Assembly (NCBI RefSeq): GCF_003812745.1
Contig: NZ_CP033831.1
Span: forward strand, 3,348,001-3,412,000
Length of the DNA: 64,000 bases
Source: Serratia sp. FDAARGOS_506
GTDB taxonomy: Bacteria; Pseudomonadota; Gammaproteobacteria; Enterobacterales; Enterobacteriaceae
Direction: 5' to 3'
Shown: positions 26,814 to 35,673 of the stretch, piece by piece
Layout of the letters: every line of letters begins with the position of its first letter
Numbering within the stretch: the stretch's first letter is position 1
Position numbers and translations under genes: made by a program
Notes under the pieces: generated by a model
The model's input: the letters and a program-made list of their open reading frames with translations, nothing else
Database searches by the model: none
Told to the model about the DNA's origin: nothing

Positions 26814-27239
26814 ATGACAGTCATGACGTTACCGGATGCGCAGCAATTGCTGGCCATGCCGGATTCTGATTATATGAACTCTGTTCAACGGGCGTTTTTC
26901 CGCCAACTGTTGCAGGACGAGCGGCAAAAGCTGCTGCTGCACATCGATGAGCTGAAACAAGAGATCGACGGCGGCGAAGCGACGGGCGACGAGGCCGATA
27001 AGGCGGCGCGCGAAGAGGATCTGCGTCTGCTGTTCCGCCAGTTGGATCGCGAAAGCCGCCTGCTGCCGAAAATCGATGCGGCGCTGGCGCGGTTGCAAAA
27101 CGGCGAATACGGCTACTGCCGGGAAACCGGCGAACCTATCGGGCTGGCGCGCCTGCTGCTGCGCCCGACGGCGGAACTGAGCATCGAGGCGAAAACCGCA
27201 CAGGAGATGCGCGAGCCGCATATGCGCAAAGGTGGCTAA
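26814..27239 (+). CDS. DksA2-type, zinc-finger-less DksA/TraR paralogue
   Basis: 141-residue RNA-polymerase secondary-channel protein. The coiled-coil part (residues ~25-90, with FFRQLLQDERQKLL) and the C-terminal globular part (EYGYCRETGEPIGLARLLLRPTAELSIEAK) follow DksA, but the four zinc cysteines are replaced by Cys, Thr, Ser and Ala. That is the same substitution described for P. aeruginosa DksA2, which works without zinc and is Zur-regulated. It would take over (p)ppGpp-dependent transcription control when zinc is scarce. Start ATG 26814 after GGGAGAG; the Zur box is immediately upstream. Confidence 0.85.
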   Translation: MTVMTLPDAQQLLAMPDSDYMNSVQRAFFRQLLQDERQKLLLHIDELKQEIDGGEATGDEADKAAREEDLRLLFRQLDRESRLLPKIDAALARLQNGEYGYCRETGEPIGLARLLLRPTAELSIEAKTAQEMREPHMRKGG

Positions 27240-27277
27240 TTGAGTCCCGCCGGGGGGCGAATGAGCCCCTCAACTGA

Positions 27278-28387
<1,110 letters not shown>

Positions 28388-28390
28388 CGT

Positions 28391-28420
28391 AAAAAACCCG
28401 CCGTAACGGCGGGTTTTTTG
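28391..28420. terminator. Bidirectional terminator between pip and holE
   Basis: AAAAAACCCGCC, loop GTAA, CGGCGGGTTTTTT, with A- and T-runs on both sides. Confidence 0.92.
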
Positions 28421-28651
28421 TTATTTGACCTTCGGCTCGTACGGCAGGCGCGAAAACCTGTGGGATTCCGCGCGGTAGTGCGCCACGCGCTCGCGAAAAT
28501 AATCGCGCAGCGCTTCCGGCTGCTCACGCTCTACCACTTCCGGGATCACCGGCATGTTGTAGCGCTCTTTGTACGCCACGCCTGAGGCGGCGAGATCCAC
28601 GTTCACCCGGTCCATCTCTTCTTTGGACAGCTCGGCCAGATTGTAACCCAC
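28421..28651 (-). CDS. holE: HolE, DNA polymerase III theta subunit
   Basis: 76-residue subunit of the replicative polymerase core, which binds and stabilises the epsilon proofreading subunit. The sequence [19 protein letters not shown] and the C-terminal [10 protein letters not shown] are near-identical to E. coli theta, and the length is the same. The start is GTG 28651 with AAGGAG 6 nt upstream. Its place beside yobA/yebZ matches E. coli; ftnA and pip intervene here. Confidence 0.94.
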   Translation of the reverse strand: MGYNLAELSKEEMDRVNVDLAASGVAYKERYNMPVIPEVVEREQPEALRDYFRERVAHYRAESHRFSRLPYEPKVK

Positions 28652-28995
28652 GCTATGCTCCTTACTTACTTTGCCGCTTTGAACCTGCGCAGAAGGTAAT
28701 CCACCCGGCGGCGCTTGGCAAGCCCGTTGCGCCGCTGCCGCGGGCGATATTTATCCGGGAGTAATGCAATCTATTTATTCTTTTAAATAAGAATGATTCG
28801 CTTTTTGATTAAAATAAAAGATGAAAATAATTATCATGTTAATTTACAATGCGGTGATGATATTTTAATTTATTGATATATATGGGTTTTATAATTAATG
28901 TGATTTGGGTGTAAATAAGGTGTTTTTATTCTTGCAACAGCAGGGCATAATGCGCGGAAATTAAATTCATGACCTGCAAAATAAAAGGAATCATT
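28652..28995. other. holE-ftnA intergenic region, AT-rich
   Basis: 344 bp. The right half (from about 28760) is very AT-rich with many A/T tracts, the kind of DNA H-NS prefers, and contains the Fur-like site listed separately. It holds the divergent promoters of holE and ftnA; no coding sequence is seen. Confidence 0.6.
28820..28838. promoter_or_regulatory. Candidate Fur box upstream of ftnA
   Basis: GATGAAAATAATTATCATG matches 13 of 19 positions of the Fur consensus. In E. coli, Fe-Fur binding upstream of ftnA displaces H-NS and activates it; the site and the AT-rich context fit that model. It lies about 160 bp before the start codon. Confidence 0.5.
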
Positions 28996-29514
28996 ATGCT
29001 GACGCAAGAAATGACTCAAAAGCTGAATGAGCAACTGAATCTGGAGTTCTACTCCGCCAACCTGTACCTGCAGATGAGCGCATGGTGCAGCGATAAAGGC
29101 TTTGAAGGCGCCGCCGCATTTCTTAAAGAGCACTCTCAGGAAGAGATGCAGCATATGCAACGCCTGTTCGACTACCTGAGCGACACCGGCTCTCTGCCGC
29201 TGCTGGGCACCATCGCCGCGCCGCCGGTGACGTTCGAATCGCTGGCGGACGTGTTCCAGCAGACCTACGAACACGAACAGCTGATCACCCGCCAGATCAA
29301 CGAACTGGCGCACGCCGCCATGACCGCACACGATTACTCCACCTTCAACTTCCTGCAGTGGTACGTGGCGGAGCAGCACGAAGAAGAGAAACTGTTCAAA
29401 TCTGTGCTGGATAAGCTGGCGCTGGTGGGCACCAGCGGCAAAGGTTTGTTCTTCATCGACAAAGATCTGAAGAGAATGGGCGCGATGGGCCAGGGCGGCA
29501 ACGGCCAGGCTTAA
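28996..29514 (+). CDS. ftnA: FtnA, bacterial non-haem ferritin
   Basis: Cytosolic 24-subunit iron-storage protein, 172 residues. The ferroxidase-centre ligands appear in order: Glu in [15 protein letters not shown] (~17), Glu-x-x-His in HSQEEMQHM (~50), Glu in YEHEQLI (~94) and the Gln/Glu of [10 protein letters not shown] (~127-130). It oxidises Fe(II) with oxygen or peroxide and stores ferric mineral. Start ATG 28996 follows AAAAGGAA. Ends at a strong hairpin terminator. Confidence 0.96.
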   Translation: MLTQEMTQKLNEQLNLEFYSANLYLQMSAWCSDKGFEGAAAFLKEHSQEEMQHMQRLFDYLSDTGSLPLLGTIAAPPVTFESLADVFQQTYEHEQLITRQINELAHAAMTAHDYSTFNFLQWYVAEQHEEEKLFKSVLDKLALVGTSGKGLFFIDKDLKRMGAMGQGGNGQA

Positions 29515-29839
29515 TCCGCACCAGAGCATCGAAAAACCGCGCGCGGCCGAGCCTGACGCGCGGTTTTTTTTACCCTGCGTTTATCGCGGTTATGCGGCGA
29601 TACGTGCTGCCGGATCGCAAAATGCCAGTGATGCGCTCGACTTGCCGCAGCGTGGTCGTTATGATTTACCGCGATACGCTACAGGGATGGTAGAGTCAAA
29701 ACAGCGGGTTAGCCGATACAACCCGTTTTTCTGTTTACCCGTGGCGCAATCATTTGCGGTGGGTTGGGGCCGCTGATACATCGCCTTGGCTGTGGCCTTA
29801 ACCCTTATGACCCTCTTTATACTGTTAAGGGATACCACT
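29515..29839. other. ftnA-yobA intergenic region
   Basis: 325 bp. It opens with the ftnA terminator (29532-29571: stem AACCGCGCG/CGCGCGGTT with a T-run). A second terminator-like hairpin, GGGTT-N9-AACCC followed by GTTTTT, lies at about 29708-29732; what it terminates is unclear. The remainder should carry the yobA promoter. No gene is seen. Confidence 0.6.
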
Positions 29840-30223
29840 GTGATCGGTAAAATTCGTTCCTCCTGTCGCCTGCTTTCCACCGTTTTCGTCCTGTTCGTCG
29901 GCCTGTCTTCGCAGCAAGCGCTGGCGCACGCCCATCTGAAAGTGGAAACGCCGAAGGCCGACGCCAGCGTCAGCCCGGCGCCGAAAGCGCTGACTCTCAG
30001 CTTCTCCGAAGGCATCGAGCCGAACTTCAGCGGCGTGAAAATCACCGGCCCCGACAACGCCGTGGTGAAAACCGGCAAGCTGCAGCTCGATCCGAACAAT
30101 AACACCCAGGTCAACGTGCCGATCGAAGGCGAGCTGAGCGCGGGCAAATACAACGTCAGCTGGCATGTGGTTTCGGTCGACGGGCATAAAACCAAAGGCC
30201 AGTACAGCTTCACCGTAAACTGA
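29840..30223 (+). CDS. yobA: YobA, CopC-family periplasmic copper-binding protein
   Basis: 127-residue exported protein. A signal peptide ends at QQALA, leaving a mature N-terminus beginning HAHLK, so the first histidine can bind copper as in CopC; the Ig-like CopC fold follows (LTLSFSEGIEPNFSGVKITG and the conserved end WHVVSVDGHKTKGQYSF). Start GTG 29840 is chosen because AAGGGA precedes it and it gives a clean signal peptide; ATG 29807 is the alternative. Forms an operon with yebZ (2 bp apart) and yebY. Confidence 0.92.
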   Translation: MIGKIRSSCRLLSTVFVLFVGLSSQQALAHAHLKVETPKADASVSPAPKALTLSFSEGIEPNFSGVKITGPDNAVVKTGKLQLDPNNNTQVNVPIEGELSAGKYNVSWHVVSVDGHKTKGQYSFTVN

Positions 30224-30225
30224 TC

Positions 30226-31107
30226 GTGAGTCTGGCGACCCTGTTCGTTCTGTGTCGCTTGGTGCACTTTGCGGCGGTGATGCTGATGTTCGGCATCAGT
30301 CTGTTCACCGCCTTACTGTCACCGCAGCGCCTCTCCCCGATCCTCTGCCGCGATGTGCGCCCGCTGTTGCTTGCCGGCACCTGGATTGCCGGGCTTTCCG
30401 CCGTGGCGCTGCTGGCCATTCAGGCCGGGCAAATGGGCGACGGTTGGGAAGACGCCTGGCGGCTGGAGGTCTGGTGGGCGGTGCTGGGCACCACCTTCGG
30501 CGAGGTGTGGCGCTGGCATCTGGGCCTGTCGCTGCTGGCGATCCTGAGCCTGCTGCTGCCGGAAAGGCCGCGCGCGCAGGCGTTGGCGCTGTGTTCGGCG
30601 CTGTTGCTGGTCAGCCTGGCGTTCATCGGCCACGCGGCGATGCACGAAGGCACTCTGGGCGCGCTGCACCGCGCCAACCATGCGGTACACCTGCTGGCCG
30701 CTGGCTACTGGTTCGGCAGCCTGGCGCCGCTGCTGGTTTGCCTGCGCTACCTGCAACCGCCGCAGTGGCGCAGCGACGCTATCACCACGCTGATCCGTTT
30801 CTCGCGCTGGGGGCACCTGGCGGTGGCGGCGGTGATCGTCACCGGCATCGTCAACAGCCTGATCATTCTCGGCGGTTGGCCGCTCAACCTCGGCTCGCCT
30901 TATCAGCGCCTGCTGCTAATTAAAACCGCGCTGGTAGCGCTGATGGTGATGGTGGCGCTGGCCAATCGCTACGCCGTCGTGCCGGCAATGAGCCGCGTGC
31001 CGGCGCTGGCGCAGCGCGGCGTGGTGCTGGCCTGCTGGCTCGAAGTCGGGCTGGGGATGGCGGTGCTGCTGCTGGTCAGTTTATTTGCAACCTATGCGCC
31101 GGTTTGA
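30226..31107 (+). CDS. yebZ: YebZ, CopD-family copper/inner-membrane protein
   Basis: 293-residue integral membrane protein with about eight helices. Conserved histidines typical of CopD are present (LVHFAAVMLMFG near the N-terminus, GHAAMHEG mid-protein, ANHAVHLLAAGYW). It is thought to move copper with the CopC-like partner YobA. The start is GTG 30226, 2 bp after the yobA stop, indicating translational coupling. Confidence 0.92.
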   Translation: MSLATLFVLCRLVHFAAVMLMFGISLFTALLSPQRLSPILCRDVRPLLLAGTWIAGLSAVALLAIQAGQMGDGWEDAWRLEVWWAVLGTTFGEVWRWHLGLSLLAILSLLLPERPRAQALALCSALLLVSLAFIGHAAMHEGTLGALHRANHAVHLLAAGYWFGSLAPLLVCLRYLQPPQWRSDAITTLIRFSRWGHLAVAAVIVTGIVNSLIILGGWPLNLGSPYQRLLLIKTALVALMVMVALANRYAVVPAMSRVPALAQRGVVLACWLEVGLGMAVLLLVSLFATYAPV

Positions 31108-31176
31108 CATTTCGGCTTGCCGCAACCAGGCAAGCTGCGGGAAAATCGACGCGAATAGCAACCTTAAGGCTAACAC

Positions 31177-31518
31177 ATGAAATCGGTATTACTCGGCATT
31201 ACGCTGCTGGCAACCGCGACCGGCGCGCTGGCGGCAGACAAACTGGTGAACATCACCAAACTGGAATACGGCAAACAGTGGGCGTTCACCAAGGAAGAAG
31301 TGACGCTGCAGTGCCGCAGCGGCGGCGCGTTGTTCGTGCTGAATAACAGCACCCTGATGCAATACCCGCTCAACGACGCAGCGGAGCAGCAGGTGAAGAA
31401 GGGCCATCAGCGCGCGCAACCGCTGGAGGTGCTCCTGCTGGACGACCCTGCCGAACCGGGGAAAAAAATGAGCCTGGCGCCGTTTATCGAACGCGCCGAG
31501 AAGCTGTGCGCTGACTAA
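31177..31518 (+). CDS. yebY: YebY, periplasmic DUF2511 protein
   Basis: 113-residue exported protein: signal peptide ending ATGALA, then a compact domain with two cysteines (residue ~46 and ~111). In E. coli the yobA-yebZ-yebY cluster is copper-linked, and the order is conserved here; a role in periplasmic copper handling is inferred. It ends ~130 bp before the SdsR small-RNA gene. Confidence 0.9.
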   Translation: MKSVLLGITLLATATGALAADKLVNITKLEYGKQWAFTKEEVTLQCRSGGALFVLNNSTLMQYPLNDAAEQQVKKGHQRAQPLEVLLLDDPAEPGKKMSLAPFIERAEKLCAD

Positions 31519-31650
31519 CCGCTTGTTTGCCAACGCCTTGCCCAACGTACGCGGATTGATGCGCATTTGCCGCATAGTTATTTCGTCACGAAACTATCAC
31601 GCGGCCGCCGGGCGGCTGGCAAAACTGGCGCGGTAGGCTACTCTTAAAGT

Positions 31651-31756
31651 GCACGGCTGAACAAGCCCTGCATTAAATGCCAACTTTTAGCGCACGGCTC
31701 TCTCCCAAGAGCCATTTCCCTAGACCGAATATAGGAATCGTATTCGGTCTTTTTTT
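31651..31756 (+). ncRNA. sdsR: SdsR (RyeB), sigma-S-dependent small RNA
   Basis: 106-nt Hfq-dependent stationary-phase RNA that represses outer-membrane and other mRNAs (for example mutS and tolC in E. coli or Salmonella). The inner part (CATTAAATGCCAACTTTTAG, then CGCACGGCTCTCTCCC and AAGAGCCATTTCCCT) and the terminator AGACCGAATA-N9-TATTCGGTCT plus T-run match SdsR almost base for base. A sigma-S-like -10 (CTACTCTTAA, 31638-31647) sits just upstream. Location after yebY is as in E. coli. The opposite strand may encode the antisense RyeA, but its promoter would fall within or beyond the prophage junction. Confidence 0.93.
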
Positions 31757-31788
31757 GAGTTGTTGATTTTAAAGGGTTTATTTTCGTT

Positions 31789-31818
31789 TGTCCGAAAATG
31801 TCCGAAATATGTCCGAAT
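31789..31818. repeat. Three phased TGTCCGAA(A/T) repeats at the prophage left end
   Basis: Copies begin at 31789, 31799 and 31810, spaced by 10 and 11 bp, so they face the same side of the helix. They are between the sdsR terminator and the 3' end of the integrase gene. The likeliest role is arm-type binding sites for the integrase. Confidence 0.55.
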
Positions 31819-31834
31819 TTTGATATTCGGTCTT

Positions 31835-32889
31835 TTACAGCATCACGTATTCCTTCCCCCTCGTTTTGAGATATTTCAGCGTCATCATTTCCGTTGTATG
31901 CCCCAGCAGCTTTTGAGCAAATGCCTTGTCGTTCTGCTTTTCGTACAGGCGGCCGGACAGGCTTCGGATCTCGTGGAACGTCGGCGGGCTTTCCTGAAAT
32001 TCCAAACCTGATGCTTTCCGCGCGGCGACAAATTTTTTCGTTAGCCCGTCGGGATGGATCGAACCATCTGGGCTATTTTTCCTGATGCCGGCGCTGATCA
32101 TGAAGTCTGTCGTGCTGACCAATCGGCATCGGTCGATAATGGTGCCAAGCCGGAGGCCCATACATTTCAGTTCAAGATCAAGGGGGAGGGAGAGCAAAGC
32201 CCCCGTTTTGCCTTGTTCAACCTGCAGGCGGCCGTCAATGATATGGCTAAAGCGCATTTGTGTCAGATCCTCGCGGCGTTGGCCGGAGACCAGCGCAAGA
32301 TCCATCGCCAGGCAGAACCACGGCGGCATTGTCTCCGCGGCCTCTCGAATCGGCCCGTATTGCTTCAGCTCCAGACGTTCGCGCTTCACGACAGCTTTCG
32401 CCGCGCGGGTCGGGGTCACAGGGTTGTTTTCGATGTGGCCTTCCACGATCGCCTCGCGGAAAATATCTGACAGCACCGATCGCATGGTTGCGGCCATTGT
32501 CTTTTTGTTCTGGGCGATCCAAAACTCGATAAATTCGGCGATGTGGCGTGTCGTGATTTTTGTCAGCACCATGTCGCCCAGGCGTTCCCGGATAATGACA
32601 ATTTGGCCGGCGCGCACTTTGTATGTGTTCTCGGCCAGTTCTCGCCGCTTGAACAGGACATCGTACCGATCGAGCCAGGCGTTTAGCGTGTATTCGTGGC
32701 TGCCCTTGATTTTCTCCAGGAGCAGAACGGGAGAGTAATTTTGCTCGATATAGTGGTTGGCTTCAATCGCTTGGGCGATAGCCTCGCGTCGCGAAATCTG
32801 GCCGAGAGAGATCTCTTTTTGGTGACTGGATTGCGCCAGTAGAACGCGTTCCGGTTTCGGCGGAATGTCAGGTTTTTAGGCAGTCGCAT
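31835..32889 (-). pseudogene. int: Lambda-type tyrosine integrase, interrupted by a frameshift
   Basis: The first ~25 codons (ATG 32889, after GGGGGGA) read MRLPKNLTFRRNRNAFYWRN and then VTKK; the remainder continues only in the -1 frame as EISLGQISRREAIAQ and on to the end at 31835. The break is at the five T of 32816-32820 (AAA-AAG on the coding strand). The rest is intact: catalytic Arg in GQRREDL, HEIRSL box, GH in LLGHTTEM, and Tyr in LKYLKTRG. Restoring one base would give a full-length ~351-residue integrase. It may be a mutation, a homopolymer sequencing error, or less likely programmed -1 slippage. Confidence 0.85.
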
Positions 32890-32890
32890 G

Positions 32891-33232
32891 TCATATCCCC
32901 CCCTTTGCCGAGTCATTAATCACTTTCTCCATAAACGCTGTTCTTGCTGGCTCGATGCTGCGAGCTTCTTTTATTTTTTTGCCTAAGCGAGGATCGCTTG
33001 GGTCTATGTATATGGCACCAGGTACAAGCCTGTATTGCTTACCGTGTTTTTCAGCCGCCGGGTAAAAATTGCCGTTTCGAGCCCAGCGCTGAAGAGTTTG
33101 CAATGACGGTTTTTTCCCAGGATAAGTGCTATTGCACCATTCCTCTAGGGTCAAAAATACGGCGTGGCTAGTGCTGTTGATTGTGTTTGGAAGATGACTA
33201 TTGCAACTCCCCTGGATCAATTTGTTGGACAT
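32891..33232 (-). CDS. xis: Phage excisionase (Xis-like)
   Basis: 113-residue DNA-bending directionality factor of the lambda Xis type. The core is a winged helix: VFLTLEEWCNSTYPGKKPSL, then QTLQRWARNGNFYPAAEKHG and KQYRLVPGAIYIDP, closely mirroring lambda Xis. It has an unusual N-terminal extension of ~22 residues before the core; the ATG 33232 has AGGAAAGG upstream, which supports this start. It stops 2 bp before the integrase ATG. Confidence 0.88.
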   Translation of the reverse strand: MSNKLIQGSCNSHLPNTINSTSHAVFLTLEEWCNSTYPGKKPSLQTLQRWARNGNFYPAAEKHGKQYRLVPGAIYIDPSDPRLGKKIKEARSIEPARTAFMEKVINDSAKGGI

Positions 33233-33605
33233 GGCCTTTCCTCAGTTTCAGCTTCAGTAATTGGGCGATTGCGTCGTCGGTCACACGACACGCCCGGGCG
33301 ATATCGTCATCGCTCAGCGTCGCAGGAGATGGCGGCAGATCTGCATGATTACCGCCCTGATTGGTGCATGCGCACCTGCGAGACGCGCGTCGCGGTGTGG
33401 GTGAAAACGGCGGAGTTCATGCTTTACCGTCCGATGAGTGATGCATTTGAGATGAATAGCGAGCGATTTTATCGTTGACTTTGCGCGGAAATTGATTAAA
33501 TTGGCATAAGCTTCGCGAAGTTATATCCGCAGCGACAAATTCAAAAGAAACCCGCCGTCGTGCGGGTTTTTTGCTAAGATGCATCCATTTACCTTGGAGA
33601 GCATC
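33233..33605. other. Prophage gap between xis and the first cargo gene
   Basis: 373 bp. On the minus strand an open frame from about 33421 to 33185 encodes a segment reading TLSDDDIARACRVTDDAIAQLL, but it has no good start codon and ends inside xis; it may be the tail of a lost phage gene. A 23-codon minus-strand frame starting at the ATG at ~33421 (MNSAVFTHTATRV) is possible but unsupported. A Rho-independent terminator lies at 33549-33572 (stem CCCGC/GCGGG, T-run). Confidence 0.45.
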
Positions 33606-34202
33606 ATGGTGTGGCAAGGGGTTCCCTATCCTTTAGAAAATTCAGATGTAATTCTTTCTATGGCATTAAAGAGCATTCCTAAAATTGTCGTTGATACCCC
33701 TTTTTCCTGGGAGACAGTATTGAGTGCTGCTATTGCTGGCTTGATACCTGCTGTCATCGCGTATCTCGCAATGAACCAGAACTTTAAGCTTGCCAATCAT
33801 CAAAATAAATTACAGGAAAGTGTTGAGTTTACTCGTATCTTTAGAGCTGCTGCAGCGGAGCTGTTAACTGATATTGTGTTGCTCGCATCAGCCTTCGAAC
33901 AATGGCACATTTCCGGGTTTAAGGAATTAGCATTGTCAGGTAAGCGGGTTCAAACTCCAACTGAAGTCAGCGCAGCTGAAAGATCTGCTGAGAAGAGTAA
34001 AAATAACCTTCTTCTTTTAATTGAACCAGATAGTGAAGGCGCTGAGATAGTTCAGTTAATTGCAAATATGCAAGACAAGCTTAGAGCCTACCTAATTCAC
34101 GAAAAGGTAAGCCAAGAACATCGCGACGAGTTCAATAAAGCAACAAGTGATTTCATATTTGGGTGCCATAAGTATTTAGATGGCAAAGGCCTAAATAAAT
34201 AA
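33606..34202 (+). CDS. Unknown membrane-anchored prophage cargo protein
   Basis: 198 residues, not recognised. Near the N-terminus there is one strong membrane helix (about residues 36-58, VLSAAIAGLIPAVIAYLAM), followed by a long charged helical region likely to form a coiled coil (NFKLANHQNKLQESVEFTRIF, residues ~60-90) and a soluble C-terminal helical part. Base composition is visibly AT-richer than the host genes. It sits between its own upstream (33549-33572) and downstream (34223-34248) terminators, the layout of a phage 'moron'. Start ATG 33606 after GGAGAG; an earlier ATG at 33579 has no ribosome site. Confidence 0.75.
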   Translation: MVWQGVPYPLENSDVILSMALKSIPKIVVDTPFSWETVLSAAIAGLIPAVIAYLAMNQNFKLANHQNKLQESVEFTRIFRAAAAELLTDIVLLASAFEQWHISGFKELALSGKRVQTPTEVSAAERSAEKSKNNLLLLIEPDSEGAEIVQLIANMQDKLRAYLIHEKVSQEHRDEFNKATSDFIFGCHKYLDGKGLNK

Positions 34203-34222
34203 AAAATCTGTATAACCATTCA

Positions 34223-34248
34223 TAGCCCGGCAACCGCCGGGCTTTTTC
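34223..34248 (+). terminator. Terminator after the first prophage cargo gene
   Basis: Stem AGCCCGG-CAACC-GCCGGGCT followed by five T. Confidence 0.85.
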
Positions 34249-34288
34249 ATTTCTGCACTGCCCGCCGCGGCCCGCGGAGGTGGGAATC

Positions 34289-34540
34289 ATGAAAATGAAC
34301 GACAGCTACTCGAACGCTACCTATTGGCTTGCGGGCATATCTGCCTTTTTCGCCGGGTTAACGCTGCAGGACTGGGGTTTCATCATTGGCCTGGCCGTCA
34401 GTATCGCCCTGGGCATATTGACCTACCGCCTCAATTGGCGAGAGCAGATGAAACGAACGCAGATCCTGTGCGACATTTTGAGCAAGACCAACAGCGCCAA
34501 CCCATCAGCCACCGCGACAATCGTCGCAGAATTGGGCTAA
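34289..34540 (+). CDS. Phage holin
   Basis: 83-residue membrane protein, the first gene of the lysis cassette. It has two hydrophobic segments ([15 protein letters not shown], residues ~9-25, and [16 protein letters not shown], ~30-46) and a charged C-terminal tail, as in class II holins. It permeabilises the inner membrane at the time of lysis. ATG 34289 lies 8 nt after GGAGG. Confidence 0.85.
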   Translation: MKMNDSYSNATYWLAGISAFFAGLTLQDWGFIIGLAVSIALGILTYRLNWREQMKRTQILCDILSKTNSANPSATATIVAELG

Positions 34541-34560
34541 AAAGCTCCGAGAGAAATCTG

Positions 34561-35055
34561 ATGAATTCCAGCCTGAGAAATAAAATCGTCGCTGCCATAA
34601 CCGGTGGCGGCGGGGCGATTGCGATCGCCACTGCAATGCTCTGCGGCCACGATGGGTTAGAGGGGTGGCGGTATGTGGCCTATCGCGACGTCGTCGGCGT
34701 TCTGACGGTCTGCGATGGACATACCGGCGCCGATATTATCCTCGGCAAGCGATACAGCGACGCAGAATGCGATGCGCTGTTGAAATCTGACTTGCAGAAA
34801 GTCGCACGGATTGTCGATCCCGCGATCAAGGTGAAAACCACGGAAACCCAGCGCGCCGCTATTTACTCGTTCTCGTACAACGTCGGTCCGTATGCGTTTA
34901 TCGGCTCCACGATGCTTAAAAAATTGAATGCCGGCGACCCAGCCGGCGCGTGCGGTGAACTGAAGCGCTGGAAGTATGCCGGCGGCAAAGAGTGGAAAGG
35001 GCTAATCACCCGGCGTGAAGTCGAAAACACAGTCTGCACCTGGGGCCAATCATGA
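34561..35055 (+). CDS. Phage lysozyme (GH24 endolysin, SAR type)
   Basis: 164-residue muramidase. The T4-lysozyme-type catalytic triad is clear: E-x8-D-x5-T in [17 protein letters not shown] (about residues 35-51). The N-terminus carries a weakly hydrophobic segment rich in Gly and Ala ([19 protein letters not shown]), which fits a signal-arrest-release sequence, so export would be through Sec and activation follows membrane depolarisation. Overlaps Rz by ATGA. Confidence 0.92.
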   Translation: MNSSLRNKIVAAITGGGGAIAIATAMLCGHDGLEGWRYVAYRDVVGVLTVCDGHTGADIILGKRYSDAECDALLKSDLQKVARIVDPAIKVKTTETQRAAIYSFSYNVGPYAFIGSTMLKKLNAGDPAGACGELKRWKYAGGKEWKGLITRREVENTVCTWGQS

Positions 35056-35438
35056 ACGGCTGGATAAGCAAGATCGCCGGCGGCAGCCTGGCGCTTCTTT
35101 TGCTGGTGGCTATCTGCCTTGGCGGTTACAGCTCGCTGTTATCGCACCGGTTGCAGTTGGCACGCCAACAGGCCGCAGAACAGCAGAAGGCGCTGGCGCA
35201 ACAGGCAGGACTGATCACCACCCTGCGCGCCGATGACGCCCGTAATCGCGTAATGATGGCCGAACAGCAACGGAGAGAGCAGCAGCTGCGCCAGCAGGGC
35301 GAAAACTACCAGAGGAAATATCGTGAAGCAATCCAGAATGACGAGTGTAGCCGGCGCGCTGCTCCTCCCGCTGTTCTTGGCCTCCTGCGCGGAACAGATA
35401 CCACAGCCGCCGGTGCCACTGGTGCTATTGCCCCCTGA
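35052..35438 (+). CDS. Rz-like inner-membrane spanin (i-spanin)
   Basis: 128 residues: one N-terminal membrane helix (residues ~9-28) followed by a long coiled coil rich in Gln/Ala/Arg (residues ~33-95). With Rz1 it spans the periplasm and fuses the inner and outer membranes in the last lysis step. Starts in the stop codon of the lysozyme gene; Rz1 begins inside it in another frame, as in lambda. Confidence 0.88.
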   Translation: MNGWISKIAGGSLALLLLVAICLGGYSSLLSHRLQLARQQAAEQQKALAQQAGLITTLRADDARNRVMMAEQQRREQQLRQQGENYQRKYREAIQNDECSRRAAPPAVLGLLRGTDTTAAGATGAIAP

Positions 35439-35583
35439 ATCGGTGTTCACCCCCTGTGAGCAACCAAAACTGCAGGGTGAAACATGGGGCGACATTGGCA
35501 GCCACGCATTGTCGCTCCAGATAGCTTTATCAATCTGCGCTAGCAAGATTACCACTTTAACCCGTTGGCGTAGCGAAATTTGA
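35323..35583 (+). CDS. Rz1-like outer-membrane lipoprotein spanin (o-spanin)
   Basis: 86 residues, starting at GTG 35323 inside the Rz gene in the +1 frame. A signal peptide with lipobox (FLASC, Cys ~22) is followed by a proline-rich stretch ([15 protein letters not shown]), which is characteristic of Rz1. The C-terminus extends beyond Rz by ~145 bp, longer than lambda Rz1. Confidence 0.87.
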   Translation: MKQSRMTSVAGALLLPLFLASCAEQIPQPPVPLVLLPPESVFTPCEQPKLQGETWGDIGSHALSLQIALSICASKITTLTRWRSEI

Positions 35584-35673
35584 TTTAATGATGATGCGAC
35601 CTAAAGAACCAGGTTGTTAAGAACCTGTCGCTGTGATAAAAGCTAGGGCAAAATCATCAGCAAGGATGGCTCC

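Noticed and set aside
33164-33478. 104-codon plus-strand frame opposite xis and the following gap
   Set aside because: Arg/Ser-rich with no domain and no ribosome site, and it overlaps the convincing excisionase gene.
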